Positions 48,622-58,855 of a DNA stretch of 64,000 nucleotides are shown piece by piece. The notes below the pieces were generated by a model that saw nothing but the letters and a program-made list of their open reading frames with translations, was not told where the DNA came from and did not search any database. The position numbers were made by a program, and so were the translations under genes. The DNA comes from Caulobacterales bacterium (GTDB lineage: Bacteria > Pseudomonadota > Alphaproteobacteria > Caulobacterales > Caulobacteraceae). Location of the stretch: positions 1 to 64,000 of the forward strand of contig JACPDR010000021.1 in assembly GCA_016183935.1 (NCBI GenBank), written 5' to 3'. Numbering within the stretch: the first letter of the stretch is position 1; the number at the start of each line of letters is the position of its first letter.

Positions 48622-49217
48622 GCGTCCGGCCGGGTCTGCGCGAAGCTGGGCCGCGCCTCCAGCGCCGCCTGCAGGGCGACCAGGCCCGGGCGGCCGGTCT
48701 TCCAGTCGTAGTCCGGGTGGCGGAAGCCGATCCAGGTCACCGCCACGCCGGCGGTGATCACGCCCATGTCGAGCCGCGCCGCGTCGGGCGCCGCCGCTTC
48801 CAGCCCATCCAGCGCCCGCCCCATGTTCGCCGTCCAGCGGGCGATCCACGACGGCGAGCGTTCGTGTTCGGGCCGGCGCTTCTCCAGCACCAGCTTGACG
48901 CCCATCTCGAGCGCGCCGTTGGCCAGGGTCTCCAGCCGCCGCACCCGCAGCCGCTCCGCACCACCCGCGGGCAGCAGCCGCGGGCCGGCGCCGATGGCGT
49001 CGAGGTATTCGCAGATCACCGGGCTGTCGTTGAGCGGCAGGCCGTCGTCCGCGATCAGGGTCGGCACCTGGACCAGCGGATTGGAGGACAGCAGCTCGGG
49101 CGCATTGGCGTAGGGATCGACGGCGATCTCCTCGATGCGATCAGCCAGCCCCTTCTCACGCGCGACGATGCGGCATTTGCGGGCGTAGGGAGACGGAACG
49201 GTGATGTAGAGCTTCAT
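48618..49217 (-). CDS. Glutathione S-transferase family protein
   Basis: A 199-residue GST. The thioredoxin-like N-domain begins MKLYITVPSPYARKCRIVAR, and the cis-Pro/Ser glutathione site is LVQVPTLIADDGLPLNDSPV. The helical C-domain follows (RLRVRRLETLANGALEMGVK ... WIARWTANMGRALDGLEA), ending [11 protein letters not shown]. The SPYARK start, with Ser rather than Tyr or Cys as possible active residue, fits the common bacterial beta/theta-like groups. The substrate is unknown. The ispG stop lies one base away from its start, so the two are closely linked on the same strand. Confidence 0.9.
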   Translation of the reverse strand: MKLYITVPSPYARKCRIVAREKGLADRIEEIAVDPYANAPELLSSNPLVQVPTLIADDGLPLNDSPVICEYLDAIGAGPRLLPAGGAERLRVRRLETLANGALEMGVKLVLEKRRPEHERSPSWIARWTANMGRALDGLEAAAPDAARLDMGVITAGVAVTWIGFRHPDYDWKTGRPGLVALQAALEARPSFAQTRPDA

Positions 49218-49218
49218 G

Positions 49219-50403
49219 TCACTCGGCGGCTTCGAGGGCGGCGGTTCGGGCGGCGTCCAGTTCAGCCGCCTTGGCTTCGACCAGTTCGACGATGTGATCG
49301 ATCATGCCGTCGTTGGCCAGCTTGTGGGCGGTCTTGCCGTTCAGATAGACCATGCCCGAGCCCTTGCCGCCGCCGGTGAAGCCGACGTCGGTGTAGAGCG
49401 CCTCGCCCGGGCCGTTGACGACGCAGCCGATGATCGACAGCGACATCGGCGTGGTCACGTGAGCCAGCTTCTCCTCGAGCACGCCGACGGTCTCGATGAC
49501 GTTGAAGCCCTGCCGCGCGCAGGACGGGCAGGCGATGATGTTGACGCCCCTGTGGCGCAGGCCCAGCGACTTGAGGATGTCGAAGCCGACCTTGATCTCC
49601 TCGACCGGGTCGGCGGCCAGCGACACCCGGATGGTGTCGCCGATCCCGGCCCACAGCATCGAGCCCATGCCGATGGCCGACTTGATGGTGCCGGTGCGCA
49701 AGGGGCCCGCCTCGGTGACGCCGAGGTGGAGCGGGCAGTCGATGGCCTCGGCCAGCTGCTGGTAGGCGGCCACGGTCAGGAAGGGATCGGACGCCTTCAC
49801 CGAAATCTTGAACTCGTGGAAGTCGTGGTCCTGCAGGATACGGGCGTGGTTCAGGGCGCTCTCGACCATGGCGTCGGGACAGGGCTCGCCGTACTTCTCC
49901 AGCAGGTCCCGCTCCAGCGATCCGGCGTTGACGCCGATGCGCATCGAGCAGCCGTGGTCCTTGGCGGCCTGGATGACCTCGCGCACCCGGTCGGGCGAAC
50001 CGATGTTGCCGGGGTTGATGCGCAGGCAGGCGGCGCCGGCCTGGGCCGCCTCGATGCCGCGCTTGTAGTGAAAATGGATGTCGGCCACGAGCGGGACGCG
50101 GGACTCGCGCGCGATGGCGCGGAAGGCCGCGGTGGACTCCTCGTCCGGGCAGGAGACGCGGACGATGTCCGCGCCCGCTTCCTCGAGCCGGCGGATCTGG
50201 TCGATCGTGGCGGCCGCGTCCGAGGTCGGCGTATTGGTCATCGACTGGACGGTGATCGGCGCGTCGCCGCCCACGGGCACGCGCCCGACCATGATCTGGC
50301 GGCTCTTGCGGCGCTCGATATGGCGCCACGGGCGAACGTGCCCGAGTTCGGATGCGTGGTCGTGGCTCATGTCGGGAGCAACATAGGCGCTGGATTGCGG
50401 CAT
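49219..50403 (-). CDS. ispG: 4-hydroxy-3-methylbut-2-enyl-diphosphate synthase (flavodoxin)
   Basis: Iron-sulfur enzyme of the MEP isoprenoid pathway, converting MEcPP to HMBPP. Features include [77 protein letters not shown], and the cluster-ligand region [14 protein letters not shown] plus [13 protein letters not shown]. The start is uncertain: 50403 is used (394 residues), while ATG at 50370 and TTG at 50427 are possible; none has a clear ribosome binding site. It is encoded after the RodZ-like gene. Confidence 0.95.
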   Translation of the reverse strand: MPQSSAYVAPDMSHDHASELGHVRPWRHIERRKSRQIMVGRVPVGGDAPITVQSMTNTPTSDAAATIDQIRRLEEAGADIVRVSCPDEESTAAFRAIARESRVPLVADIHFHYKRGIEAAQAGAACLRINPGNIGSPDRVREVIQAAKDHGCSMRIGVNAGSLERDLLEKYGEPCPDAMVESALNHARILQDHDFHEFKISVKASDPFLTVAAYQQLAEAIDCPLHLGVTEAGPLRTGTIKSAIGMGSMLWAGIGDTIRVSLAADPVEEIKVGFDILKSLGLRHRGVNIIACPSCARQGFNVIETVGVLEEKLAHVTTPMSLSIIGCVVNGPGEALYTDVGFTGGGKGSGMVYLNGKTAHKLANDGMIDHIVELVEAKAAELDAARTAALEAAE

Positions 50404-50438
50404 GGCCACGACAAGAGCCTGTTTCAAGGCGTCGCGGA

Positions 50439-51545
50439 TCAGCCGCCGGCGGTGTCGGCGGCAGAGCCCTGCATGGCAGACGCGGCCTGGAGCTGGGCCT
50501 GGGCCTGCGCCTGGACGGCGGCGGTCCGCGCGGCCTCGGTGCGCGCCGCGATCGCGGCGGCCGCCTGTCGGGCGAGGCTCTGGGCCCGCGAGTTCAACCG
50601 CTCCAGCGGCGTCTGGACGGCCTCGAGCGCGCCGCCGTGCTCGCCGTTCAGATAGACGTCGAAGGCCGACACGTCCTGCACCTCGACCGTGGCCGAGACG
50701 CCCACCGGCGCGCGCCAGGCGTCGCCGGCGGCGAGCTGTCGCGCGAACAGCACGCGACCGTCCGACATACGCACGATCAGATAGGCGGAGTTGCGGGCCT
50801 GAAGCACCACCCGGGAGGCGTTGGCGGCCGCCCCGTAGACGGCTCCACGGGGGTTGAAGGCCTTCTGCACCGGCGGCGCGGCGGCGGCGGCCGCGGCTAT
50901 GCCTTCCGGCGATGCGGGATCGATGCCGGTCAGTTCGGCCTCGAGTCCGGGCGTGATGTAGAGGGCCGGCACCGTCTGGTCCGGCGGGGCCGGACGCGGC
51001 GCGGTCAGGCGCATGAACTGCCCCTGCCCCGGCACGGCGCCGAGGGTCCAGCTTTCCGGGACGGCGGCGAGGTCGGACGGCTGCGGCGCGCGCATCAGGC
51101 TGACGCGCTGGAACACGTTCCAGCCGACCACGGCCAGGACCAGCGCCAGGCCGGCGGCGATGAGGCGGGGCGAATAGCGCTTCACCTCCTCGAAGGCGAC
51201 GCCGACCGGCGGCTGCAGCGGCACCGAGGGGTCGGGGCTCTCGCGCTTGAACCGTTCGACCGCCAGCTGTTCATCCAGACCCAGCGCGCCGGCGTAGGCG
51301 CGCACGTAGCCGATCGAGAAGACGCGGTTGGGCAAGACCGAGAAATCGTTCTGCTCCAGCGCCGTCAGGTAGCGCGTGGGCACCCGGGTGGCGCTGGAAA
51401 GCTCGGCGAGAGACCGGCCGGAATGGGTTCTGGCGATGTGCAGGCCGTCGCCGAGAGTCGGCGCATCCGTGATGGAAGGAGCAACATCCTTCCAGTCGGG
51501 ATGATCCTGAAGCTCTTTCGGGATGTTCCCCGTATCCAGCGCCAT
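50439..51545 (-). CDS. RodZ-like protein: HTH domain, one membrane helix, DUF4115 C-terminus
   Basis: A 368-residue bitopic membrane protein. The cytoplasmic N-terminus has an XRE-type HTH ([20 protein letters not shown], then [38 protein letters not shown]). One transmembrane helix follows ([20 protein letters not shown], about residue 160). The periplasmic part ends in a DUF4115-type domain ([32 protein letters not shown]) and an Ala/Gln-rich tail. This is RodZ architecture, linking MreB to the cell wall. The start at 51545 is preferred; ATG at 51560 is possible. Confidence 0.82.
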   Translation of the reverse strand: MALDTGNIPKELQDHPDWKDVAPSITDAPTLGDGLHIARTHSGRSLAELSSATRVPTRYLTALEQNDFSVLPNRVFSIGYVRAYAGALGLDEQLAVERFKRESPDPSVPLQPPVGVAFEEVKRYSPRLIAAGLALVLAVVGWNVFQRVSLMRAPQPSDLAAVPESWTLGAVPGQGQFMRLTAPRPAPPDQTVPALYITPGLEAELTGIDPASPEGIAAAAAAAPPVQKAFNPRGAVYGAAANASRVVLQARNSAYLIVRMSDGRVLFARQLAAGDAWRAPVGVSATVEVQDVSAFDVYLNGEHGGALEAVQTPLERLNSRAQSLARQAAAAIAARTEAARTAAVQAQAQAQLQAASAMQGSAADTAGG

Positions 51546-51666
51546 CCGGCCTGACCCCATACTCGGCGCGCGCAAGGACTCCTCACGCGCCGTACTCGAA
51601 CCGGAGGGCTGTATCATATCGGGATGACAGTTCGGGTCCGCCCCCGCAAACCACCCGGCTCCGGCT

Positions 51667-51675
51667 TGTGGATAA
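51667..51675. promoter_or_regulatory. Perfect DnaA box
   Basis: TGTGGATAA, the complement of the consensus TTATCCACA, lies between ptsP and the RodZ-like gene start region. Only one perfect copy was noticed in the intergenic DNA of the window, so it may be a regulatory or titration site, or chance. Confidence 0.35.
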
Positions 51676-51736
51676 CTCATTTGAGCTGACCGATCAACGA
51701 TTTGTTAGGCGTACCGGCGCGTAAGGCCGGAACGTT

Positions 51737-54004
51737 TCAGATCGTGATGTTCAATTTCCGGGCCAGCGATTCCAGTTCGCCCCGGATCGAGCCGGAAGAC
51801 GAGCCGAGCAGGTTGGCCATGCCGCGCCGGGCGGCGGGCAGATCGGTCGACAGGATCATCCGCTTGACCGGCCCGACGCCGCCGGCCGGCGCCGACAGGC
51901 GGGTATAGCCCAGCGTCAGAAGGGCGAAGGCTTCCAGCGGCCGGCCCGCCAGTTCGCCGCAGACCGAGACCGGCGTGCCGGTGTCGGCGCATTTCTTCTG
52001 GATTTCGGCCAGGGCCCTCAGGGCCGGCGGCGACAGCGGGTCGTAGCGGTCAGAGACCAGCGGATTGGTCCGGTCGGCGGCGAACATGTACTGCAACAGG
52101 TCGTTGGTGCCGATCGAGACGAAGTCGGTCAGCGGCAGCAGGGCGTCGAGGTGCCACAGCAGCGACGGGCATTCGATCATCGCCCCGACCCGCAGCAGGG
52201 CCGGCAGCGCCCGCCCCCGCCGTCGGGCCCAGGCGCATTCGACATCGACCAGTTCGCGGGCGGCGCGGAACTCGTCGACGGTGGCGATCATCGGGAACAT
52301 GACCCGCAGTTCGCGCCCGGCGGCGGCGGTCAGCAGCGCCCGCAGCTGAAGCCGCAGCAGGCCGGGCCGGTCGAGGCCGAGGCGGATCGCCCGCCGGCCC
52401 AGGGCGGGGTTCTCCTCCCGCTCGGTCACCAGATAGGGCAGGACCTTGTCGCCGCCGATGTCGAGGGTGCGGAAGGTGACCGGCCGGTCGCCCGCCGTGT
52501 CCAGCACCAGCTTGTACAGCGCCGCCTGGCTGTCGAGGCGCGGCAGTTCCTCCGAGACCATGAACTGGAACTCGGTGCGGAACAGGCCGATGCCCTCGGC
52601 CCCGGTGGCGTCGAGGTTCTCCAGGTCGACGGCGAGGCCGGCGTTGGTCAGGACGGTGATCCGGGTCCCGTCGAGGGTGACGGCCGGCACGTCGCGCAGC
52701 TTGGTGAACTCGGCCTGCCGCTCGCTGCGCACCAGCATGCGCGACTGGACGGCGGCCAGCATGTCGGGCCGGGGCCGCAGATAGGTCTCGCCGGTTTCTC
52801 CGTCGACGATCACCAGATCGCCCTCGGACAGGCGGTCGCGCAGCCCCATCAGACGGCCGACGCAGGGAATCTGCAGGGCCCGCGCCACGATGGCGGCGTG
52901 GCTGGCCGCCGACCCCTCCTCGAGCAGCAGGCCCCTCAGCTTGTGCCGGGGGTATTCCAGCAGGTCGGCCGGCCCGAGGTTGCGGGCCACCAGGATGGCG
53001 TCGTCGGGCAGGTCGCGCTCGCCGGGGCGGTCTCCGGCCAGCAACCGCAGCAGGCGATTGGCCAGGTCCTCGAAGTCGTGCAGCCGTTCGCGGATGTAGG
53101 GATCGCGGGCGTTGGCGAAGCGGGCGCGGTGCTCGTTGCGGACCCGGTCGACGGCGGCCTCGGCGGTCAGGCCGGTGCGCACGGCCTCCTCCAGCGACCG
53201 GTTCCAGCCGCGGTCGTCGGCGAACATGCGGTAGGTTTCCAGGACCTCGAACGAGGTTCCCGCCAGCTTGCCCTGCCCGCCCTCGAGCAGGGAGTCGATA
53301 TTCGCCTTCAGCCCGATCAGGGCCTCGCGCAGGCGGATCTCCTCGGCGTGCGGGTCCTCGGCCAGCAGGTTTTCCGGCGGCACGGGCGCTTCGTGCAGGA
53401 CCACGTGGCCGTAGGCCAGGCCCTCGGCGAAGCGCTGGCCCTTGAGCCGCTCGGGCCGGTGCGGCGCCACCTCGATGTCGCGCAGTTCGTCCTGCGCCAG
53501 CAGCTCGCCCGAGGCCACGGTCTCGGCCAAGACCATGGCGATGGTCTGGATGTCCTCGACCTCTTCCTCGTCGTAGCGGCGCTCGGACCGGTTCTGGACG
53601 ACGAGCACGCCGATGGCCCGCCCGCCGCGCAGCAGCGGGGCGCCGAGGAAGGCGTGGTAGGGGTCCTCGCCGGTCTCGGGACGGTAGGCGAAGCTGGGGT
53701 GCGACGGCGCGTCGGACAGGCTGATCGGCTCGGCCGTCCGGGCCACCTCGCCGACCAGGCCCTCGCCGGGACGCAGCCGGGTGGCGTGCACGGCCTCGGG
53801 CTTCAGCCCCTGGGTGGCGAACAGCTCCAGTTCACCCGAACCGCGGCGCAGGTAGATCGAGCAGACCTCGGCGACCATCGACTGGGCGATGATCCTGACA
53901 ACGGTGTCGAGCCGTTCCTGCGCGGGCGCGGCTCCCGCCATAGCCTCGCGGATCTGGCGAAGGAGGTTCCGCGGCCCCCTCGTCGTCAATCCGCCAACCG
54001 GCAT
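51737..54004 (-). CDS. ptsP: Phosphoenolpyruvate-protein phosphotransferase PtsP (nitrogen PTS enzyme I)
   Basis: First enzyme of the nitrogen-related phosphotransferase system, taking phosphate from PEP to NPr. The 755 residues start with a GAF domain (about 25-165: VCSIYLRRGSGELELFATQG, AFLGAPLLRGGRAIGVLVVQ), followed by the PEP-utilising domain with the phosphorylated His369 in EEGSAASHAAIVARAL. The C-terminal PEP-binding barrel contains GIGLFRTEFQFM, VTFRTLDIGGDKVLPYL and the Cys signature VSVCGELAGRP. The length is as expected for PtsP. It lies 50 bases after lysC on the same strand. Confidence 0.95.
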   Translation of the reverse strand: MPVGGLTTRGPRNLLRQIREAMAGAAPAQERLDTVVRIIAQSMVAEVCSIYLRRGSGELELFATQGLKPEAVHATRLRPGEGLVGEVARTAEPISLSDAPSHPSFAYRPETGEDPYHAFLGAPLLRGGRAIGVLVVQNRSERRYDEEEVEDIQTIAMVLAETVASGELLAQDELRDIEVAPHRPERLKGQRFAEGLAYGHVVLHEAPVPPENLLAEDPHAEEIRLREALIGLKANIDSLLEGGQGKLAGTSFEVLETYRMFADDRGWNRSLEEAVRTGLTAEAAVDRVRNEHRARFANARDPYIRERLHDFEDLANRLLRLLAGDRPGERDLPDDAILVARNLGPADLLEYPRHKLRGLLLEEGSAASHAAIVARALQIPCVGRLMGLRDRLSEGDLVIVDGETGETYLRPRPDMLAAVQSRMLVRSERQAEFTKLRDVPAVTLDGTRITVLTNAGLAVDLENLDATGAEGIGLFRTEFQFMVSEELPRLDSQAALYKLVLDTAGDRPVTFRTLDIGGDKVLPYLVTEREENPALGRRAIRLGLDRPGLLRLQLRALLTAAAGRELRVMFPMIATVDEFRAARELVDVECAWARRRGRALPALLRVGAMIECPSLLWHLDALLPLTDFVSIGTNDLLQYMFAADRTNPLVSDRYDPLSPPALRALAEIQKKCADTGTPVSVCGELAGRPLEAFALLTLGYTRLSAPAGGVGPVKRMILSTDLPAARRGMANLLGSSSGSIRGELESLARKLNITI

Positions 54005-54054
54005 GGCCCCTCCAACAGATCAGCGCCCCAGATGGGCGCCGCCAAGCTTAGAAT

Positions 54055-55329
54055 CTAGACCGCTTCCAGACCGTAGGCCGAATGAAGCGCACGAACGGCC
54101 AGTTCCGCATACGCGGCATCTATTAAAACGCTGATCTTGATCTCCGAAGTCGAGATGGCCTGGAACTTGACGCCCTTGTCGGCCAGCGCCCGGAACATGG
54201 TCTGGGCGACGCCGGCGTGGCTGCGCATGCCGACCCCGACCACAGACACCTTGGCGACGTCCTCGTCGACGCGCAGCTCCTCGAAACCGATGTCGGCCTG
54301 GGCCCCGCGCATCAGCTCGGCCGCCCGCTGGGCGTCGCGCCGGCCCGTGGTGAAGGTCAGGTTGACCGCGCCCTCGCTGCGGGCCTGGCTCTGCACGATC
54401 ATGTCGACGTTGACGTTGGCCTCGGCCAGGCGGGTGAAGACGTCCGCCGGCGCCTCGACCCGGTCGGACAGGCCCAGCAGGGTGATGCGGGCCTCGTCGC
54501 GGCTCATGGTCACGCCGGATACGATGCGTTTCTCCACGATTTCCTCCTCGTCGCAGATCAGGGTGCCGGCGTTGGCGGGCAGGCGCCCGTTCTCGTCGGG
54601 TTCGATGAAGCTGGACAGGACCCGGACCGGGACCTGTTTCGCCATGGCCAGCTCCACCGAGCGGGTCTGCAGCACCTTGGCCCCGAGCGAGGCCATCTCC
54701 AGCATCTCCTCATAGGAGACCTTTTCGAGGCGGCGCGCCCGCGACTCGATGCGCGGGTCGGTGGTGTAGACGCCGTCCACGTCGGTGTAGATGTCGCAGG
54801 CGCACTCCAGCGCCGCCGCCACCGCCACCGCCGAGGTGTCCGAGCCGCCCCGGCCGAGGGTGGTGATGCGCCCGTCGCGGGTGACGCCCTGGAAGCCCGG
54901 CACAACGGCGATCTCGCCCTTGTCCAGCGCGGCGCCCAGCACCTCGCCGGGCACGTCCTCGATACGGGCGCGGCCGTGGGCGTCGTCGGTCAGGATCGGA
55001 ATCTGCCAGCCCATCCAGCTGCGCGCGTTCAGGCCCATGTTGCGCAGCGTCAGCGCCAGCAGGCCCGACGTCACCTGTTCGCCCGAGGCGACCACGACGT
55101 CGTATTCGTCGTCCGACATCTCGATGCCCTGGGCAGGCCGCCCGGCGCCGTCGGTCCAGGCGACCAGCTCGTTGGTCTTGCCGGCCATGGCCGAAACCAC
55201 CACGGCGATCTTCTTGCCGCCCGCGGCCTCGGCGGCGACGATGCGGGCGGCGCGGCGAATGCGTTCGAGGTCGCCCATCGAGGTGCCGCCGAACTTCATC
55301 ACCAGTCGCGTCGTAGCGGGCCGCGTCAT
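54055..55329 (-). CDS. lysC: Aspartate kinase
   Basis: Phosphorylates aspartate at the head of lysine, methionine and threonine synthesis. The 424-residue product starts [20 protein letters not shown], with the amino-acid kinase motif KFGGTS, then [18 protein letters not shown] (about residue 165) and [14 protein letters not shown]. Two ACT domains follow, ending [20 protein letters not shown], so feedback control by amino acids is expected. The start at 55329 is chosen; ATG at 55347 is possible. It is divergent from ubiG across 55 bases. Confidence 0.95.
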   Translation of the reverse strand: MTRPATTRLVMKFGGTSMGDLERIRRAARIVAAEAAGGKKIAVVVSAMAGKTNELVAWTDGAGRPAQGIEMSDDEYDVVVASGEQVTSGLLALTLRNMGLNARSWMGWQIPILTDDAHGRARIEDVPGEVLGAALDKGEIAVVPGFQGVTRDGRITTLGRGGSDTSAVAVAAALECACDIYTDVDGVYTTDPRIESRARRLEKVSYEEMLEMASLGAKVLQTRSVELAMAKQVPVRVLSSFIEPDENGRLPANAGTLICDEEEIVEKRIVSGVTMSRDEARITLLGLSDRVEAPADVFTRLAEANVNVDMIVQSQARSEGAVNLTFTTGRRDAQRAAELMRGAQADIGFEELRVDEDVAKVSVVGVGMRSHAGVAQTMFRALADKGVKFQAISTSEIKISVLIDAAYAELAVRALHSAYGLEAV

Positions 55330-55384
55330 CGTGGCGTATCGCCCCATCTTGCGTGGAGGGCCGCGCGGGTTCATCCCTCGGCCC

Positions 55385-56188
55385 ATGGTCGCTTCTAACG
55401 ACACGCTATCGGCGCGCAAACCCCAAAGCGGCGGGGATTTCAACGATCAGGCGGCGGGGCCGTCGATCGATCCCGCCGACGTGGCGCGTTTCTCGGCCCA
55501 GGCGGCGGAATGGTGGGACGCCCGCGGCCCCTTCGCACCGCTGCACAAGTTCAACCCGGCCCGGCTCGCCTTCGTGCGGGACCGGGCGGCCGAACGCTTC
55601 GGCCGCGACATCCGGAGCCGCGAGCCCTTCGCCGGCCTGAGCCTGCTCGACGTCGGCTGCGGCGGCGGCCTGATCGCCGAGCCGATGCGGCGGCTGGGCT
55701 TCGCGGTCACCGCCGTGGACGCCTCGGCGGAAAACATCGGCACCGCCCGGGTCCATGCGGAACAGCAGGGCCTCGACATCGCCTACCGCGCCGCCACGGT
55801 GGAGCAGCTGGAGGCCGAAGGGGCCGGTCCGTTCGACGTGGTGCTGACGCTGGAGGTGATCGAGCACGTCGCCGATCCCGAGGCCTTCATCCGGTCCTGT
55901 TCGCGGCTGGTGAAGCCGGGCGGCCTGATGATCTTGGCCACGTTGAACCGGACGCTGAAGTCCCTCGCCCTCGGCAAGGTCGCCGCCGAATACGTGCTGC
56001 GCTGGGTGCCCGCCGGCACCCACGACTGGCGCCAGTTCCTCAAGCCCGACGAAATCCGGCTGATGCTGTCGAAGGAGCCGGTGGCGGTCAGCGGCCCCTA
56101 CGGCCTGGTCTACAACCCCCTGACGGATCGCTGGAGCGAGAGCGACGACGCGGGCATCAACTACATGATGGTCGCGACCCGCGACTGA
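55385..56188 (+). CDS. ubiG: Bifunctional ubiquinone 3-demethylation/hydroxylation O-methyltransferase
   Basis: SAM-dependent O-methyltransferase of ubiquinone synthesis, 267 residues from the ATG at 55385. It shows [20 protein letters not shown], then motif [39 protein letters not shown] and [18 protein letters not shown], with [16 protein letters not shown] and [14 protein letters not shown] near the end. These are the classic UbiG signatures. Divergent from lysC. Confidence 0.96.
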   Translation: MVASNDTLSARKPQSGGDFNDQAAGPSIDPADVARFSAQAAEWWDARGPFAPLHKFNPARLAFVRDRAAERFGRDIRSREPFAGLSLLDVGCGGGLIAEPMRRLGFAVTAVDASAENIGTARVHAEQQGLDIAYRAATVEQLEAEGAGPFDVVLTLEVIEHVADPEAFIRSCSRLVKPGGLMILATLNRTLKSLALGKVAAEYVLRWVPAGTHDWRQFLKPDEIRLMLSKEPVAVSGPYGLVYNPLTDRWSESDDAGINYMMVATRD

Positions 56189-56391
56189 AGTCAGTCATCT
56201 TCGTGGATCGGCATGAACCTGCATGGTCGGGCTGGTCGAAATCGCCGCGCCTCGCATGGTCGAAATCGTCGGGAACTGACTGCACACGGTTCATCGGGCG
56301 TTCATGGACCTGACCTCGAAGTAACGGGACAGCCAAGCTTGGCGGTGGGATGAGGAGGCAGTCCTCCACCTCCCTCTGCAGGAGCCGCCCC

Positions 56392-56613
56392 ATGAACCGC
56401 CTTCTCATCCTCGCCGCCGTCTCCGCCAGCCTGATGGCCTCGGCCTGCGTCACCGTCATCGACGCCACCGACAGCGACGACCTCGCCTGGCACGGCGAGA
56501 ACGCCCAGCCCTTCGACGCCGCCCGGCACGCCTGCCGCGCCTCGACCGGCAAGGGCCAGCACAGCGACGCCTTCCGCGACTGCATGGCCGGCAAGGGCTG
56601 GACCCGCAGCTAG
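56392..56613 (+). CDS. Small lipoprotein of unknown function
   Basis: A 73-residue protein starting MNRLLILAAVSASLMASACV, with lipobox MASAC and predicted lipidated Cys19. The mature part has an alternating pattern AARHACRASTGKGQHSDAFR, DCMAGKGWTRS with two Cys, resembling small envelope proteins whose last segment is C-M-x-x-K-G-W. GCAGGAG precedes the ATG. It lies 200 bases after ubiG and is convergent with a GNAT gene four bases away. The function is unknown. Confidence 0.75.
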   Translation: MNRLLILAAVSASLMASACVTVIDATDSDDLAWHGENAQPFDAARHACRASTGKGQHSDAFRDCMAGKGWTRS

Positions 56614-56617
56614 GCGG

Positions 56618-57151
56618 TCAGAGGCGGCGGAGCATGTAGCGGGCGTCCGGTCCGTAGCTCGCCAGTTTCGCCGCCATCTCCGGCGTCTCGACGACGGTGA
56701 AGCCGAGCCGTTCCCAGAAGGGCGCCGCGTCGTTCACCGCCACAAGGGCGAGGGCCGGCCACCCGGCCGCCTTCGCCTCGCCCGCCAGCCGCTCGACGAT
56801 CGGCCGCGACCAGCCTCCGCCCCGCGCCTCGGGATGCAGGGCGAGGTCGTGCAGATAGATGACGCCGGCGTCTTCGGGAATCGCATCGATCCGGGTGTTC
56901 AACGCCGGCGCGGCCCCGGCCCGCCACGGATAGGCGACCATATAGCCCCTGACCTCGTCCGCCCCGCGGGCCAGGACGAAACAGCCGCCGGGGTTCAGCG
57001 CCAGCCGGTTGGCGAAACAGTCGCGGCCCTCGAAATGATCCGGAAATCCGATGGCGGCGATCCCGGTCACGGCGTCGAGATCGCCCTCGCTCATCGACCG
57101 CCAGCTCAGGCGGGACAGCGGGTGTTCAGCGGGGCCGCCGCGAAATTCCAT
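56618..57151 (-). CDS. GNAT family N-acetyltransferase
   Basis: A 177-residue acyl-CoA-dependent N-acetyltransferase. It has an N-terminal strand (LSRLSWRSMSEGDLDAVTGI), a central strand GVIYLHDLALHPEARGGGWS forming the V/L-x-P-E/x-R-G-x-G pyrophosphate loop, and VNDAAPFWERLGFTVVET near the C-terminus. The start at 57151 places the gene 46 bases into the previous one (different frame); ATG at 57094 would remove the first strand. The substrate is unknown. Confidence 0.85.
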   Translation of the reverse strand: MEFRGGPAEHPLSRLSWRSMSEGDLDAVTGIAAIGFPDHFEGRDCFANRLALNPGGCFVLARGADEVRGYMVAYPWRAGAAPALNTRIDAIPEDAGVIYLHDLALHPEARGGGWSRPIVERLAGEAKAAGWPALALVAVNDAAPFWERLGFTVVETPEMAAKLASYGPDARYMLRRL

Positions 57152-57564
57152 TCCATGCTCCGCGCCTGCCCGTCGATCTCGCCCTCGATCCGGGCCTTCA
57201 GGGCGTCGCCGTCGCGTTCATAGACGACGCGGGTGGGAAAGTCGTTTTCCGGGTTGGCGAAAACAGCCCGGGTCGGGCCGCTCTCGACCAGCAGGAAGGC
57301 GGTGGGCGGCGCGCCGCCGGGCTGGGCGACATAGGCGAAACCGGCGGGCGTCGGGCCGATGTGCGAAACCTCGAACCACGCCCCGCTCGCCGAGACCGTC
57401 ACGGCATGGCCGACGCTCAACCCTTCGCGCGGATCGCTCCAGGTCTCCGAGGCCTCGCGGCCGCCCGAGCAGTCGAGCCAGTAGCCGGCCATCCACGACA
57501 TGTCCGGCGACGGGGCAGGCGCGGCCTGGATCAGCAAGGCGGCGAGAAAGGCGGCGGTCGGCAT
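57106..57564 (-). CDS. DUF6265-like exported protein
   Basis: A 152-residue protein with a short signal peptide (MPTAAFLAALLIQAAPAPSP) and a domain beginning MSWMAGYWLDCSGGREASET, then VSASGAWFEVSHIGPTPAGF and a C-terminal half FANPENDFPTRVVYERDGDA. This matches the lipocalin-like DUF6265 group, whose members start WMAG.W. Two Cys (DCSGG and NTRC) could bridge in the periplasm. Its 3' end overlaps the GNAT gene by 46 bases. The function is unknown. Confidence 0.78.
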   Translation of the reverse strand: MPTAAFLAALLIQAAPAPSPDMSWMAGYWLDCSGGREASETWSDPREGLSVGHAVTVSASGAWFEVSHIGPTPAGFAYVAQPGGAPPTAFLLVESGPTRAVFANPENDFPTRVVYERDGDALKARIEGEIDGQARSMEWNFAAAPLNTRCPA

Positions 57565-57597
57565 GGGTCGGATCCCCGGTGGCTTGATGACCGGAGC

Positions 57598-58413
57598 CTA
57601 GTGCGGCGACAACGGGCCCGGCTTGTAGGATTGCGACGCGAGGCTGCGCGCCAGGCCGACCTGTTGACGGGCCCATTCCGTGGCCGTGCAGCCGAGAAAG
57701 CGGCGGAAATCCCGCGCCATCTGCGGTTGATCGAAATACCCCGCCTCCAGCCCCGCCTCCAGCCAGCCGGCGGCCTCCGGCCCGGCGGCATGGTCGAACA
57801 CGCGGCGGAAACGCAGGATCGAGCGCAGCAGGCGAGGCGGTACGCCGACCCGGTCGCGGAAGCGGCGCTGCAGGGCGCGGTGGGCGGCGGACGAGCGCGC
57901 CGGCGACGGCCGGTCGTGTCCGGCGGCCTCGACCTCCGCCCGGACGGCGGCGTCGAGCGACCAGTCCGCGGCGCGGCGCTGATCCTCCAGCCATGCTGTC
58001 ATGAGTTCGACCTGGGCGGCGGGGTCGCCGGCCGGAGGGTGAACGCCGGCCAGCCGTCCGACCATGTCGAGGCGGCGGTCGGTCGCCTCGGCCAGCGGGA
58101 CGCCGAGCCAGTCGCGGGCGCCGTCGGACTCGAAGCGGATGGCGACGAGCTCGACCGGCCCGGCGGGACGCAGGGCCAGCGGCCGGGTCATCTGGCCGGC
58201 GAACAGGGCCCGCGGCTGAAGCCGGAAGACGCCGTCCACGCCCTGCTCCTCGTAGGGGGCGCCGATGTCGACGACCAGTTCGGGACAGCCGTCCGGGGCG
58301 ATGCGCTGCACCGTCGGCTCCGGGGCCGGCGCCGCGTAGGTCCAGATCGTGCGCACGAAGGGGCGCAGGGCGGCTGGCGGCTCGAACTCCTGATAGCGGT
58401 CCCCCTCCCCCAT
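57598..58413 (-). CDS. AraC family transcriptional regulator
   Basis: A 271-residue regulator with an N-terminal sensor region (AALRPFVRTIWTYAAPAPEP, IAPDGCPELVVDIGAPYEEQ, GQMTRPLALRPAGPVELVAI) of the DUF6597 type and a C-terminal AraC HTH (about 175-255: HRALQRRFRDRVGVPPRLLR, FDQPQMARDFRRFLGC). The second helix-turn-helix is well preserved. It lies 33 bases upstream of the DUF6265 gene on the same strand and may control that short operon. The ligand is unknown. Confidence 0.88.
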   Translation of the reverse strand: MGEGDRYQEFEPPAALRPFVRTIWTYAAPAPEPTVQRIAPDGCPELVVDIGAPYEEQGVDGVFRLQPRALFAGQMTRPLALRPAGPVELVAIRFESDGARDWLGVPLAEATDRRLDMVGRLAGVHPPAGDPAAQVELMTAWLEDQRRAADWSLDAAVRAEVEAAGHDRPSPARSSAAHRALQRRFRDRVGVPPRLLRSILRFRRVFDHAAGPEAAGWLEAGLEAGYFDQPQMARDFRRFLGCTATEWARQQVGLARSLASQSYKPGPLSPH

Positions 58414-58423
58414 GGCCGCTCAG

Positions 58424-58855
58424 TTAGTTCAGCCGGGAGGGATCGGGCGGCGCCGGCGGCAGGGGTGCGCAGGGCACCCCGTCCTCCTTCAGCCTCTTCA
58501 CCTCGGCGGGCGTGGCCTCGCCGTAGATCTCGCGTTTCTCGGACCGGCCCTCGTGGATGTCGCGCGCCTCGCGGGCGAAGGCGTCGCCGACGTAGTCGAA
58601 ATTCTGCTCGACATGGCTGCGGACCTCGCGGGCGGCCTGCATCATCATCGTCTGCATCCGGGCGAGATCGGGTTCGACCGAGGCCTTGCGCGCGCCCGCC
58701 ACGGCCGGGGCCATGATCTGCTTGCTGACCGCGTGCGAGCCGCAGACCGGGCATTCGACCAGTCCCCGCGCCGCCTGCTCGTCATAGTCGGCGGAGGTCC
58801 CGAACCAGGCTTCAAAGCCGTGCTCGTGCTCGCACCGGAGGGCGTAGCGGATCAT
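58424..58855 (-). CDS. DUF1178 family protein
   Basis: A 143-residue protein starting MIRYALRCEHEHGFEAWFGT, with the zinc-ribbon-like pair LVECPVCGSHAVSKQIMAPA and a helical tail including EQNFDYVGDAFAREARDIHE and EIYGEATPAEVKRLKEDGVP. This is the DUF1178 family, widespread in alphaproteobacteria and regularly found next to a nitrilase-like gene. Its ATG overlaps the upstream stop by four bases. No function is established. Confidence 0.92.
   Translation of the reverse strand: MIRYALRCEHEHGFEAWFGTSADYDEQAARGLVECPVCGSHAVSKQIMAPAVAGARKASVEPDLARMQTMMMQAAREVRSHVEQNFDYVGDAFAREARDIHEGRSEKREIYGEATPAEVKRLKEDGVPCAPLPPAPPDPSRLN

Noticed and set aside
56225..56272. Direct repeat TGGTCGAAATCG(C/T)CG before the small lipoprotein gene
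   Set aside because: Only two short copies; could be a binding site but nothing supports it.
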